NCBI GenBank assembly: GCA_022749755.1
Contig: CM040443.1
Span: 16,521,244 to 16,585,243 of the forward strand
Origin: Azadirachta indica
Taxonomy: Eukaryota; Streptophyta; Magnoliopsida; Sapindales; Meliaceae
Direction of reading: 5' to 3'
Length of the DNA: 64,000 nucleotides
The position numbers were made by a program, and so were the translations under genes. How positions within the stretch are numbered: the first letter of the stretch is position 1; each line of letters begins with the position of its first letter. Positions 46,835 to 57,840 of this stretch are shown here, piece after piece. The notes beneath the pieces were generated by a model, which was not told where the DNA came from, searched no databases, and saw only the letters and a program-made list of their open reading frames with translations.

Positions 46835-49209
46835 AGAAGAACCAATTGAACTTTTTTGAAAAAATAGCACCTGCTATTTTTTTATTAAAACAATAGATGT
46901 TAAAATTTTCTAAAATATGTACACTAGTTGATTTCTCTAGAAAATGTAGTACCTATTTATTTTCTTAAAACAATAGCAAGTGTTCACAGCACAAGTGAAT
47001 TAGTGTTTTTTTGGTCATTTTTATGGAAAAAAATAGAACTTGTAACATGTTCTAATTTTCTTGATTTTGTTGTGAAATAACATTTATTTACAACAAGTGA
47101 ACTAGTTTCATCTTTAGAGGTTTTCATGTAAAAATAGAATCCATGAACATTTTTTTGATATTGTTTCTATAAAATAATTTGTGATTTAAGATATAGCTTT
47201 TGCGACATTACAACTAGCTTAATATGGTCTAATTTTTCAACTTGTTATAAACAACTATCTGTATCAAATAGTAATTTGACAACTAATTTTGTGATCCATA
47301 CTTTTTCATCCATTCATCTTTCAAATTTTTCAATTTTTCATTGAGAATCTTTTGTATTATCTTTTCAACAATGTTCTCTATTTTAGTTGTCAAAGATTTA
47401 CGATTAGCCCTTCCAAAGTAAAAAGATGGTGACTCTAACACCTATAACTCATAAGCATCTTAAATGTTCAGTTTTCTCCAATGCCATGATAACGATATCC
47501 TCACCTAGCATATTGATTATTTCACCATAGTTTACTTTTTCCTTAAAGTTATCTTGTAAATCATGAAATAATCATCATCCTCAACTAGTCATTGTTTATT
47601 TCTCTATCATCACAATATATAAAAAATAAAACTTACAATTTTATCGGCTCATCTTTGGCATCCTCACTTATATAGTCTCCTTTCTTATTCTTCTTGTAGC
47701 TTTCCATAAATCCTAACATGAACATCTTCATTACTATTCACATCTTGCTACAAAGAAGAAAAAATTATAAAAGTTAATTAATACAAATTTAACTGGTTTA
47801 AAAGGAAAATACTATTTTAGCCTATTTGCCTAAATATCCCATTGTAGAAAAATTGTGGTTTATCATGGTCATATGGCTTTGCTCCTTCTAAGATTGAATC
47901 ATTTCTTTAAAAACAAATGCAACACAAAATCAATGTTTGGTGTTAGTTATAACGTAATAAATCATAGCATAAAAATGTAAAATATTAGTTTTGCATATCA
48001 TATTAAGAAATCAGTAAATTTCATTCAACTTATTAACTTAAAATAACATTTAAAATTAATTTTTTGCTCCCAACTCAGTAAATAAACAACTAAAAAAATA
48101 AAAATATTGTTCACAAAAGTCAAAATCACGTCCTAAATAAGTATATGCACTACAACAATAAAAAATTGTAACACAAGGAATAAAAAAGCTAGCACATGCA
48201 CTCCAGTAATAAAAAAATTGCAACACGAAATAATAAAAAAATTAGGACATGCACCCAACAATAAAAAATCACAACATAAGAAATAAAAAAATTAGCACAT
48301 GTACTCTAATAACCCACTGATTTCATGCATCTACATATTGGCTCCTAAATCAACACATGCGACCCACTAGTTTCGTACAAATCTACTTGTAAAACAACAT
48401 GCATTTTTCAAATTGGCTCCAAAATTATTCTTATAAATGAAAATATACTAGAGATTGAGAATAGAATGAAGAAAAACAATGACAAAATAATCAATATTGT
48501 GAAACCCAAACCTTAGAAATCGGAAAACAAAATAAAACTGCTAAAATCAATGTACACACAATAGAAACAAAGAAATAATAGAAGTACTTTAAGGATTTCA
48601 ACATTTGATGACTTACTAGGTAGATATTTCAATATTAGAAGCTTGCGTACAGATTCAAAGCTGGATCTATTCTTTGAAGATAATACGAGTAGATTTCACT
48701 CTAGTTAAGGTGTAAATAAAGTTGATTTCAGGTTATTATGGGTTGAAATGAGATGAGTTGAGGTTATTGAAAGATGTAGGATGTGGCTATTTTCGTGATT
48801 TGATCTTAAGTATAGAGAGAGTTTAAGGAAAAATTTTGGGGCTAAGTAAGAAAACGAAATCGAAAAGGGGGGAATAGGTTTTTTTTTTTTTTTTTGAGAA
48901 AAGAACAAAACCACATTGTTTCCTCTTTCATTTAATTAAGAAAGACTTAACTTATGTAAAAATGATGTCATTGGGCTGTTGAAATTGTGGCCAAAACGAC
49001 GTCATTTTGGCTGGTGTATTATGGTCTTAAAGAATCTTGATACTCATTATTTAGTGTCAGGGATTACTGTTATGGTTTTGTCATTTGTAGGAAAAGACCA
49101 CTTCTGTCAATCAGACTTGACACTTTCTCAAAAGTATCAGGAGCCTAGTATTAGTAATGTCCATTTTTCTAATAGTGTAATTAGCATTTGCAAATCCATT
49201 TAATGCATA
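46835..49209. other. Unclassified repeat-rich region, possibly CACTA-like
   Basis: The left part (46860-47240) has repeated AAACAATAG, CACAAGTGAA and TTTTGCGACATTACAAC words, like the subterminal regions of CACTA elements. The middle (47290-47800) has a minus-strand Lys/Glu-rich frame set that I do not recognise. The right part has tandem arrays (48145-48299) and a ACGACGTCATTTTGG palindrome-containing stretch near 48995. No transposase and no matching TIR pair were found, so the class is open. Confidence 0.3.
48145..48299. repeat. Three tandem units of about 52 bp
   Basis: Units at 48145-48195, 48196-48248 and 48249-48299, each with TGCAC, AATAAAAAA, AACA and AATAAAAAA words and ending AGCACA/AGGACA. 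A second pair of units (CCCACTxxTTTC to ATTGGCTCC) follows at about 48313-48420. Confidence 0.75.
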
Positions 49210-49796
49210 TGAAGTATTAATGCTTCAAATTTAGGAAAGGTTATTTAACACTCAAGAATCTCTCAATTGAGGTGGACAACACTGCTGACTAGGAACCCAA
49301 GAACTTAAGGAGTCAAGGTGGAGTTGTCATCCTAACTTGAAAAGGATTAGATGTGATATTCAAGTATCCAAAAATCTAAGAACACAAGAACTTAAGAAGT
49401 CAAGGTGGAGTTTATAATCTTGACTTAAAGAGGATTAAATATGGTATCCAAGAATCTAAGAATTGAAGGAGTTAGTTGTGTTATCGAAAAAACTCAAGAA
49501 GCCAGGAACTTAAGGACTTAAGAACTCTAGGTGAATTTGTTATCCTGATTTGAAAAGGGTAAGTAATCAATAACCTAAGGAACTAGAAATCTAATAACCT
49601 AAGAGCGGGGACCAACCATTAACTTGAATTAGGATTTCTTTTACGGTTTCTAAGGACATTTTCGTAAAACAACTAGGGACATTATAAAACCCATGTTTTC
49701 TAGAAAAATAGCGAAAGAGAAATAAAAGGGAGATAATTTAAAAGAAAAGAGTCATCTTGTAAAAATTTCATGTTTTACTTTCAATGAAAAGATATT
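49210..49796 (+). mobile_element. Copia LTR, family A, copy 2 (truncated by insertion)
   Basis: Starts TGAAGTATTAATGCTTCAAAT like the other copies, then the internal AAGGAGTCAAGGTGGAGTT repeat words, and later AAAGAAAAGAGTCATCTTGTA, matching the 63-kb copy at 63623. The match stops at 49796, where copia B begins. About 200 bases of LTR end are missing. Orientation fits a plus-strand element whose body may be copia C to the right. Confidence 0.7.
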
Positions 49797-50039
49797 TGAA
49801 GAATACACAATTATTCTTATTACTGATGAATAATAATGTACAATGTATAAAGAAAGGAAGAAAATAACTCTCTCATAAACAAGAAAACAAAAAATAAATT
49901 TCCTAAAAATTACTTAGCTAACAAAGGAAACTAAATGCCTAAGAATAAAGGATCATAAAATCATAGTCCCTTTATTATAAGAACTAATTTATAGCTTTGA
50001 ACTTCTATAAAAATCAAGACTAAAAAACAAAATTCCACA
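49797..50039 (-). mobile_element. LTR of copia B (3' LTR, 243 bp)
   Basis: On the minus strand it starts TGTGGAATTTTGTTTTTTAG just after the end of pol, and ends TGTGTATTCTTCA at the junction with LTR A. A short LTR (about 240 bp) is normal for this copia type. The partner 5' LTR is not present near 54 kb. Confidence 0.65.
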
Positions 50040-51900
50040 CTTTCCGTCAAGTCGAGCTGTAAATGTTGATTAAGCCTAGGCTAGAGCTGAGCTCTTCAAG
50101 CATTTTTCTTGATATTACCTTAGTGAGAATATCTGTAGTCTATTGATGTGTTGAAGTGTAAAGAAGAGATATTATCCTAGAGTTTATTTTCTTCTTGACA
50201 AAGTGTTGATCGATCTCCACATGTTTTGTACTATCATGGTGAACCGGAATTTTTGCTATACTTATAGTAGATTGATTGTTGCAGTACATCTTCATGGGTT
50301 CTATAACTGGAATACTTAGTTCTTTTAAAACCCTTCAGAGCCATATTCCTTTACAAATGTCATATGCAAAAGTTCTAAACTCTTATTCTACACTGCTTTG
50401 AGACATAACAAATTATTTTTTACTTCGCCACGTGACTAGATTTTCCTAAATGTACAAATCTAGCCCAATCTATGTCAGTGAAGATTTCAATCTCTCTGCT
50501 TGAAATCTTCTTGAAGAATATTCCTTTTCCATGCATCATTTTTAGATACCTTAGAATTAGTAAAATAGCTTCCATTTGGCCCTTAATTGGGTTATTCATA
50601 AATTGACTCGCCACATAAACAGAAAAATTAATTTTTTGTCCAGTATAGGAAAAATAAATAAGTTTCCCAACAAGTCTTTCATATCTTCCCTTATCCATAA
50701 GGGCACTATCATCTCTTGCTCTCAGTTTAATAGCTGGATGCATAAGAGTATCAACAAGTTTATAGCCCAACATTTATGTCTCCTTTGAAAGGTCTAGTAC
50801 ATGCTTTCGTTGAGAGACTGAGATGCCCTTTCTCGATTATGCAGCTTTCATACTGAGAAAGTATTTGAGATTTCCTACTTCTTTGATCTTAAATTCTTTG
50901 GCTAAGAATTCCTTAAGCTTGAGTCTCATCTACGCACACAATAAGTATTACTTTTCTTTTTATAGAACACTACTTGATAAACATAGTGTGATATGATCTA
51001 ACATTAACTATACCTAAATCCTTTTATCGCTTTAGTGAATCTATAAAACCAAGCGCCCTTGGAGATTGTTTGAGGCCATATCATGACTTTCCAAACTACT
51101 ACAAACCTTATTTGTAGTAGTTTGTGTACCAAAAGCAAAAGCAATCTCTATGTAAACCTATTCCTCTAGATCTCTGTTGAGGAATGCATTCTTTATATCT
51201 AGTTAATATAATAAGTAGTCTAGGTTGGAGGCTAATGACAACAATATGCGAACTATATTGAGTTTCGTTATAGGAATGAAGGTTTCCTGGTAGACAATTC
51301 ATAAGATTGAGTAAACACCTTTGCAACCAATCGAGCCTTGAATTTTTTTACATTTTCATCTACATTGTGTTGACTATGAAGATCCATATACGTCCTATTG
51401 GCTATTTTCTAGTTGGCAAAAAAGATATTTCCCAAGTCCAATTTTGTTTCAATGAATTTATTTTAAGACAACCATCTTCCATTTTGGTACAATATGCGCT
51501 TCATGTATGGAATTTAGAACCTATACTTTATTCGGATTGCTGACAAATACCTGATATCTAGGTAATAGTCCATTATAAAATTACAAATAAGATGAAAAGT
51601 GCAAGACCTCACACCTTTCCACAACACAATTAACAAATGAAGATCATTATTAGGTACTTTAGTAGGAGCAGATTTGGAGCTAGAGTTACTTGGTAAACTT
51701 TCATCTGATTTAAGAGTCGGCTTGAATTCATAGTTGTGCTCAGATGGCTACAGTTCTCTTCTTTCTTAAGTTTTTTTTTACCTAGTATAGACACATAACT
51801 CATTAAGATTTGCAAAATGTGTAGGAATGATTTGTTAAGGAGTTTGAGGTTCTGTTTAAGACTTTGACAATGGGATTTCAACTTGAATAATCATATTTAA
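50040..51900 (-). pseudogene. Copia B reverse transcriptase and RNase H remnant
   Basis: Minus-strand piece 50773-50420 reads KGRYERLVGKLIYFSYTGQK, SQFMNNPIKGQMEA, LRYLKMMHGKGIFFK and REIEIFTDIDWARF: the RT-RNase H connection and first RNase H Asp of Ty1/copia. The tail continues to about 50100 with HHDSTKHVEIDQHF and ADILTK-like pieces, the usual copia C-terminus. Upstream, near 51200-51100, a KNAFLNRDLEE-like RT block with scattered stops is seen, and a Pro/Asn-rich linker region near 51880-51630. All frames are broken. Confidence 0.75.
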
Positions 51901-52960
51901 TTGAGGAACTTTGATTGAAGGCATAATAGAATGATTGGAAGATGATGATTTAGATGTATCAATGTCCTAAAGTTGGTATTCCTATGTAAAATTCTCCCTT
52001 ATGAATATCAAATTTGGGGTAGTATGGTTATCATTTAAAGAAGGAGAAATTCATGAATGGTAGAATTTCCTTATAACTGAAGAGTAACATTTATACATTT
52101 ATTGATCTCATGAATACCCAATGAAGATACATTTAATGGCCTTAGGATCAAGTTTACTTCGATGCTGAGGGTGTATATGGACAAAAGCAGAACATCCAAA
52201 GATTTTAAAGGGAATAGTGGACAGAACTCGAGTACTAAGATATGACTAGAAAAGGACATGGCAGCGTATTTGGATGTTTAGCACTCATGAAGGCATTCTA
52301 TTTCTTAGATAGGCAGTTATTAACACCAACTCACCCCAAAAATGTTTCAAAAGATGTGTGGTGAACATGAGAGACTAATCAACTTCTAAAAGGTGTCAAT
52401 TTTTCCTTTCAGCTATCCTATTTCGTTGGAGTGTGTTGACATAAGAATTTTTGTGAACAATGCCCTGACTCACTGAATAATCACCAAGGATGGTATTAAA
52501 ATATTCTTTTGCATTATCAATTTTCAACACTTTTATTTTTATATGGAATTATGTCTAGACCATAGTGTTGAAATTTTTCGAAATTTGACTAGCTTTTAGA
52601 TTTTTCTTTCATAAAAAATAACCATGTAATCCTAGAGTGATCATTTACAAAGGATATGAACCATCTAGTTCCAATAATATTTTTTTTGTTTTAGATGGCC
52701 CCCATACATCACTATGGATCAAAGAAAAAGGATGAGATGCTTGATAAGATTTAATGAAATAAGAACTGTGAATATGTTTTGCAAATTGACACACCTCACA
52801 TTGAAAAATCTTTGGATTTTATTATTGAATAATGAAGGAAATAACTCTTGAAGACACAAGAAATTTGAATAACCTAATTGATAATGCCACAACATGATTT
52901 CACTATCTTTATTTGATTGATTGAAGGAAACTAGACAACTCTTGGACTTCACACTTTTTG
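51901..52960 (-). pseudogene. Copia B integrase remnant
   Basis: The pre-integrase zinc finger is visible in 52952-52719: IMLWHYQLGYSNFLCLQELF then VRCVNLQN. The second His (normally LGH) is Tyr and the second Cys pair is damaged. The core between 52700 and 52290 is fragmentary. The later integrase part near 52220-52100 shows SLGIHEINK, equivalent to the F-L-G-Y-S box, in a broken frame. Gene order on the minus strand (gag, integrase, RT, RNase H, LTR) is that of Ty1/copia. Confidence 0.7.
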
Positions 52961-53699
52961 CTTTGTGAGTTTGTCCCTTAAAAGATTCATCCTGAGCACA
53001 CCTTAGTACTACTAATTGTCCTCGATCTAATTCCTTAAATTCATATATATTTGAATAAAATTTAGTTACACAGTTATATTCTTAAGTGAGCTTGCTAATA
53101 AATAGAAGATTGCAATTAAGTTTTGAAACACGAAGAACTGAATACAAAGTGAGATCCATTGAAACAATAATAAAACCTATATCGACAACCTTAGAGAACG
53201 AATCCACTAGCTATTTTTACTATATGATTTTCACGGCATGGACTATAGTGCTGAAAGAGATTGACATCTCCAGTCATGTGTTCAAATGCTCCTAAGTCTA
53301 TAATTCATGAATTCATTTTTTCTTTGTTAACGGTAAAAGCACTTAAAGAATTTCTTTTGTGTGTTAAGGATCTAGTTACCATTTTGTTACCAGCTAAAGT
53401 CAATTGTGACAGTGAAAGCATCTTCTATAATACTTTAAGTTGCTCTTTGCTAAAAGGACTTAGTTCGATGCAGTGGTGCTCTAGTCAAAGGAGACGTTAT
53501 TTCCTCGGCTTTCTTTGTTGAATACTGGTCTTAAGGGCTTCCAATCCACTAGTTTGCCATATATCTTCCAACATATGTCTCGGGTATGCCCTAGTTTTTG
53601 GCAGTAATCACACCAAGGTTTGTCCTTCTTTGTTGATTATCATTGCTATAGTGTTGGGTTCTATAAACTGCAAGGGCTAAGTTTTCTGTGATCAAACAG

Positions 53700-54068
53700 A
53701 AGATGGACACTCTAGCATCACTTTATTTCTACTTTCTTCAGACACACCACAGAGAATACTCCTTGGATGTTAGGCAATGGTTTTGATCCTTGTATCTTTC
53801 CTTGGACTTCATCTAGATTTTTGTTGAGACCCATTAAGAGTTTAAAAATTCTTTTCTTTTCAATGATCTCCTTGTATTTTTTTTGCATCTTCAAGGTAAT
53901 CCTAATTATACTCTTTGAAGATATCCAGTTGTTGCCAATAACCAATAAGAATATTAAAATATTAAGTTACTAATAAATCTCTTTGATGAAGGTCATGGAG
54001 AATAGTTTCAATCTCGAATAACTCTGTGGTATTTTCATTGTTATAGTAGATTTCTCTTGATCTTGAAA
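53700..54068 (-). pseudogene. Copia B gag remnant, N-terminus missing
   Basis: Minus frame 53945-53718 reads KKYKEIIEKKRIFKLLMGLN and KNLDEVQGKIQGSKPLPNIQ, the conserved G-L-N-x-x-L-D-E-V-R part of this copia gag. Upstream to 54068, SREIYYNNENTTELFEIET continues it. At about 54069 minus-strand gag ends abruptly and plus-strand gag of another copia begins. The first part of gag, the primer site and the 5' LTR of copia B are therefore gone. The same junction is repeated near 54601. Confidence 0.75.
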
Positions 54069-54850
54069 CAATAGATGTGAAGATTGAAGATGAGGACAAG
54101 AAGGTGATCTTTTTTAGTTCTTTGCCGAAATCATGCAACCATTTTATTGAGACTTTAACATGTGGTTGGACTTTACTTTCTTGCCCTCTTTCTCTCTCTA
54201 TTTTTTTTTTGTCGTCCCTTTGTTGTCAAACCTTCTCATCTCTTATGCTTATGTTCCTTTCTTTTTGCTTTCTTGTTAATTCTTTGAAGTTCAGAGCTGC
54301 CTTGACATTATGGTTTTGATCCTTGTATCTTTCCTTGGACTTCATCTAGATTTTTGTTGAGACCCATTAAGAGTTTAAAAATTCTTTTCTTTTCAATGAT
54401 CTTCTTGTATTTTTTTTGCATCTTCAAGGTAATCCTAATTATACTCTTTGAAGATATCCAGTTGTTGCCAATAACCAATAAGAATATTAAAATATTAAGT
54501 TACTAATAAATCTCTTTGATGAAGGTCATGGATAATAGTTTCAATCTCGAATAACTCTGTGGTATTTTCATTGTTATAGTAGATTTCTCTTGATCTTGAA
54601 ACAATAGATGTGAAGATTGAAGATGAGGACAAGAAGGTGATCTTTTTTAGTTCTTTACCGAAATCATGCAACCATTTTATTGAGACTTTAACATGTGGTT
54701 GGACTTTACTTTCTGTGACAAATGTCAAGGCAGCTCTGAACTTCAAAGAATTAACAAGAAAGCAAAAAGAAAGGAACATAAGCATAAGAGATGAGAAGGT
54801 TTGACAACAAAGGGACGACAAAAAAAAAATAGAGAGAGAAAGAGGGCAAT
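53777..54850. repeat. Recent 405-bp direct duplication with an inverted arm
   Basis: Bases 53777-54181 and 54310-54714 (offset 533) match at all but three compared positions (near 53870, 54000 and 54123 in the first copy). The sequence between them, 54182-54308, is nearly identical in inverted orientation to about 54722-54850. The order is A, B, A', inverted B. It spans the copia B/copia C junction, so it is younger than that junction. Confidence 0.85.
54069..54309 (+). pseudogene. Duplicated copia C gag piece, ending in inverted sequence
   Basis: The plus frame reads VKIEDEDKKVIFF and SSLPKSCNHFIETLTCGW like 54602-54714, but then enters the inverted arm and continues as unrelated residues (SSLCCQTFSSLMLMF). 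The chimeric frame (54077-54319) is an artefact of the rearrangement. Confidence 0.65.
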
Positions 54851-55010
54851 AAACATGTCAAATCCAAGTCAAAGTAAAGACCTTGAAGTGCTTTCATTGC
54901 CATAAAGAAGAAAATTTCAAGAAGACTTGTCTAGAGAGGAAGAGCAAGATGAAGACAAATGATGATGCAGTTATTGTAACAAAAAATTGATTCGAGTCTA
55001 TAGACCTACT
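54602..55010 (+). pseudogene. Copia C gag remnant with zinc knuckle
   Basis: Plus frame: VKIEDEDKKVIFF, SSLPKSCNHFIETLTCGWTL and VTNVKAALNFKELTRKQKER match the middle of Tork/TAR-type copia gag (S-L-P-x-S-Y; L-x-D-V-x-x-A-L). A stop at 54802-54804 follows, then in the same region CFHCHKEENFKKTC (54889-54930), a C-x2-C-x4-H-x4-C knuckle in which His is Asn. The N-terminal third of gag is missing, replaced by copia B gag on the other strand. Confidence 0.8.
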
Positions 55011-56200
55011 TATCACATCTAGTGCCAAAAAAAAAAGGTTGATGGATATTAGATTCAAGTTGTTATTGCTATATATGTCCTAATTTGAATATGTTTAAGT
55101 CTTATCAAATTAAAGTAAAGGTAAAGTGTTAAAGGGTAACAATGAAGCATGTAAGATCATTGGGATTGATAGTGTCAAGATTAGAATATTTGATGGAATG
55201 ATAAAAGAATTGTTATCATGTTAGGCATGTTTCAGACCAGGGAAAAAAAAAAAAACTGATCTCCTTAAGACTGTTAGTTAGAGCAGTTAGGTTTGTATTC
55301 AAGGTAGAGACTGAAACCTTAAAAGTAATTAACAGTTCTATAGTAGTCATGAAAAAGATGAGGAAAAATATATGTCTTAGATAGATCTATTATCATTGGT
55401 TCTATTAATGCAGAAATTGGTTTGAAAATAGCAAAACTAGGTTATGGCATTTGAGGTTAGGCTATATAAGTGAAAAAGGATTAAAGGAGTTTAGTAAATG
55501 TGGAGTGTTTGGTGATGATAAGATTGAATCGTTAGGCTTTAGGCTTATGTGAAGAATGTGTCTTAAAGAAGTCTACAAGAATGAAATTTGGGACTACTAA
55601 GCACCAAAAAAAAGAAAAAGAGAAAAGATATTAGAATATTCACTAAGATTTATAGGGACCTTCACAAGTCAGCTCTTTAAGTGGTTTCAAATAATTTTTA
55701 TGCTTGATAAATGATTACTCTAAAAGGGTTTAGGTATATATTCTAAAATCTAAGGGCCATATACTTGAACAAATTAAAGAGTGGAAGTTACAAGTAAAGA
55801 ACTAGATAGATAAAAGATTAAATAGCAGAGGACTGACAATGACTTGGAGTATTGTGATAAAGAATTTGAGAATTTCTGTAAAGAAAATGGCGTTTCAAGA
55901 CATTGAATTGTGAGAATGAACCCACAACAGAATTGCCTTACTGAGATAATGAATAAGACATTAATAGAGAAGATAAGAGCTTACTAATGCATTTAGGGCT
56001 TCAAAAGTCTCTATGGATAGAAGCTTTGATGACAGTAGCATATCTTGCAAATAGAAGTCCATCAAGAGTAAATAGGCTTAAAAATTCCAATTGAGATATA
56101 GTCTGGGAAGAAAGCATCATATAATCACTTTGGAATCTTTGGTTACCTTACTTTCTACGCATATAAATTAAGGGAAGCTTAATGTTAGAGCAATACAAGT
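55011..56200 (+). pseudogene. Copia C protease and integrase remnant
   Basis: The protease region (about 55030-55300) is barely readable. The pre-integrase part is clear: LWHLRLGYISEKGLKEFSKC and GVFGDDKIESLG (55442-55540), with LGH changed to LGY, then STRMKFGTTKH (near 55570-55600). The integrase core shows IYRDLHKSAL-like (near 55650), then LWIEALMTVAYLANRSPS near 56010-56065, typical of copia integrase. Many stops. Order and strand agree with gag upstream and RT downstream. Confidence 0.75.
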
Positions 56201-57080
56201 TTCTTCAACTTTACTTAGTTATCAACAAGAAGGACAAAACTCAAATGATGACCAAACACTAGAACCAAAATCTGAGAGGTTTCAAATTAAGGTGGAGTAG
56301 ACACTAGGATCTTGTGTTCCAAATACCTTAAGTTAAAACACAACTCAGATTAATGAAGATGAGACTTGACAAAAAGAACAAGTTGTGCAAATTATTTAGG
56401 ATGATCTTAGTGACTATCAGTTAGTAAAAGACAGAACAAAAAAGGCTAATAAGATCTCCAACTAGGTATAGTTATGCTGACTCAATAGCACTAATAGTTA
56501 CAACTGAAGTCAGATTAAAAACCTAGAAGTTACAAGGAAACTATGAATTCCAACCATAAACAGAGATGGTTTGAAGCTATGTAAGAAGAAATAAAGTCTT
56601 TGATGAAAAATCAAACTAAGAACAAGAAAGTTGTTTGGTGTAAATGGATCTATAAGATCAAGGAGGGCATCTCTAGTGGTATCCAAAGAGGTATAAGGCC
56701 AGGCTGGTTGGAAAAGGTTTCGCTTGGAAAGACAGGGTAGACTTCATAGAAGTGTTTTCTCCAGTGGTGATACATAGCTCTACCAAAGCACTTTTTAACA
56801 CATGTGGCATGTCAAAACTTGGAACTTGAGCAAATGGATGTCAAAACAACCTTTTTACACAATGATTGATTTATGAATATTACAATGACTCAGCGTAAGT
56901 GGTTAGTAGTTCGTGCGAAAGAATTCATTGAAGAAGTCACTTTATGGCCTTAAGCAATCACTAAGGCAATGATACTTGATGTTTGGTGAATTTATGATCA
57001 AGCAAAGCTTCATTCAAAGTATATGAAAGTTTTGTATACTTCAAAACTCTCAGGAATAGCATAATAGTTCATCTACTCTT
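56201..57080 (+). pseudogene. Copia C reverse transcriptase remnant
   Basis: Plus frames: a Gln/Asn-rich linker to about 56500, then KWIYKIKEGISSG (near 56640) and LELEQMDVKTTFLHND (56819-56866), the catalytic-Asp block of copia RT (usual E-Q-M-D-V-K-T-A-F-L-H-G). Weak continuation to about 57060 (KYMKVLYTSKLSG). The Y-V-D-D box is not seen, and RNase H and the 3' LTR are missing, so the element is truncated on the right. Confidence 0.7.
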
Positions 57081-57840
57081 GTAAGTAGTTATTTGTGGGC
57101 TTTGGGGCTAAAATTAAGTCATTTTTTGGAAAATTCCCAAAGATGAAGGCATTACCAATGCCAACTTCTAAAGGCGACAGGCAAGGCAGCAGTCAATCAT
57201 ATTCATTAATAAAAATTTTTTATTAGTCTTAATTATTTTTAAATTATAATTTATTTGTGTTACATTTAGACTTTATTAATAGTAATAAACAAAATTTTCT
57301 ACTATGAATGTCCTTGTTATAGATTTATATATAGCCAATTTATAAAATAGTATGAAACAAACAGATGGTGTAATGGTAAGACTTATGTTGTCCATAACTT
57401 AAGTTAGCCAGCCAAAAAAAAAAAAAGGCCCTAATTTTAGATATATATATTGATTTATGAGATATTTTCGATCTACTACTCTATTTCAAGGCATATTCAT
57501 TGTAATAGAATATGTATTAAATTGTAAGATTTGCATCTCATGCCCAAGAACGTATGAACATTTGGATTATTGTTAGATTTACATTTTGTGGATGTGGTAA
57601 TGAGTGGGATTCAAACTATTTGTTTTAATTCTCATTTTAACCTCTCTTTAGGTTTTTTTGTTTTTCTATTTGAAGTTTAAATATTATTATTCAGATGTCT
57701 AAAAGTCATTTGTTGCTACAAATATCTGAATGTGATTAAGTTTAAAATTTTAACTTAAATTTAAATTAGAAATCGAAAATGTCATTATAATTTAAAATTT
57801 TTATTTTTCAAAGTATTTCTATTTTATTAATTAATTTTAA
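57081..57840. other. AT-rich spacer with an A-rich tract
   Basis: No gene. A tract of 14 A residues at about 57414-57427 follows a GATGGTGTAATGGTAAG word (57364) that recalls a tRNA A box, but no B box follows. Confidence 0.35.

Noticed and set aside
48145..48299. Regularly spaced repeats considered as a CRISPR-like array
   Set aside because: Units are contiguous, diverged AT-rich tandem repeats without unique spacers, in plant DNA.
48705..48914. 69-codon minus-strand frame starting next to a T run
   Set aside because: Its start depends on an A/T homopolymer and it has no recognisable content; no splice or regulatory support.
54495..54821. 108-codon minus-strand frame spanning the 54-kb rearrangement
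   Set aside because: It reads antisense through copia C gag and then copia B gag; the frame exists only because of the duplication/inversion.
57364..57427. tRNA-like A-box word followed by a poly(A) tract (possible SINE)
   Set aside because: No B box or second copy was found and the segment is too short; kept only as a note in the spacer entry.
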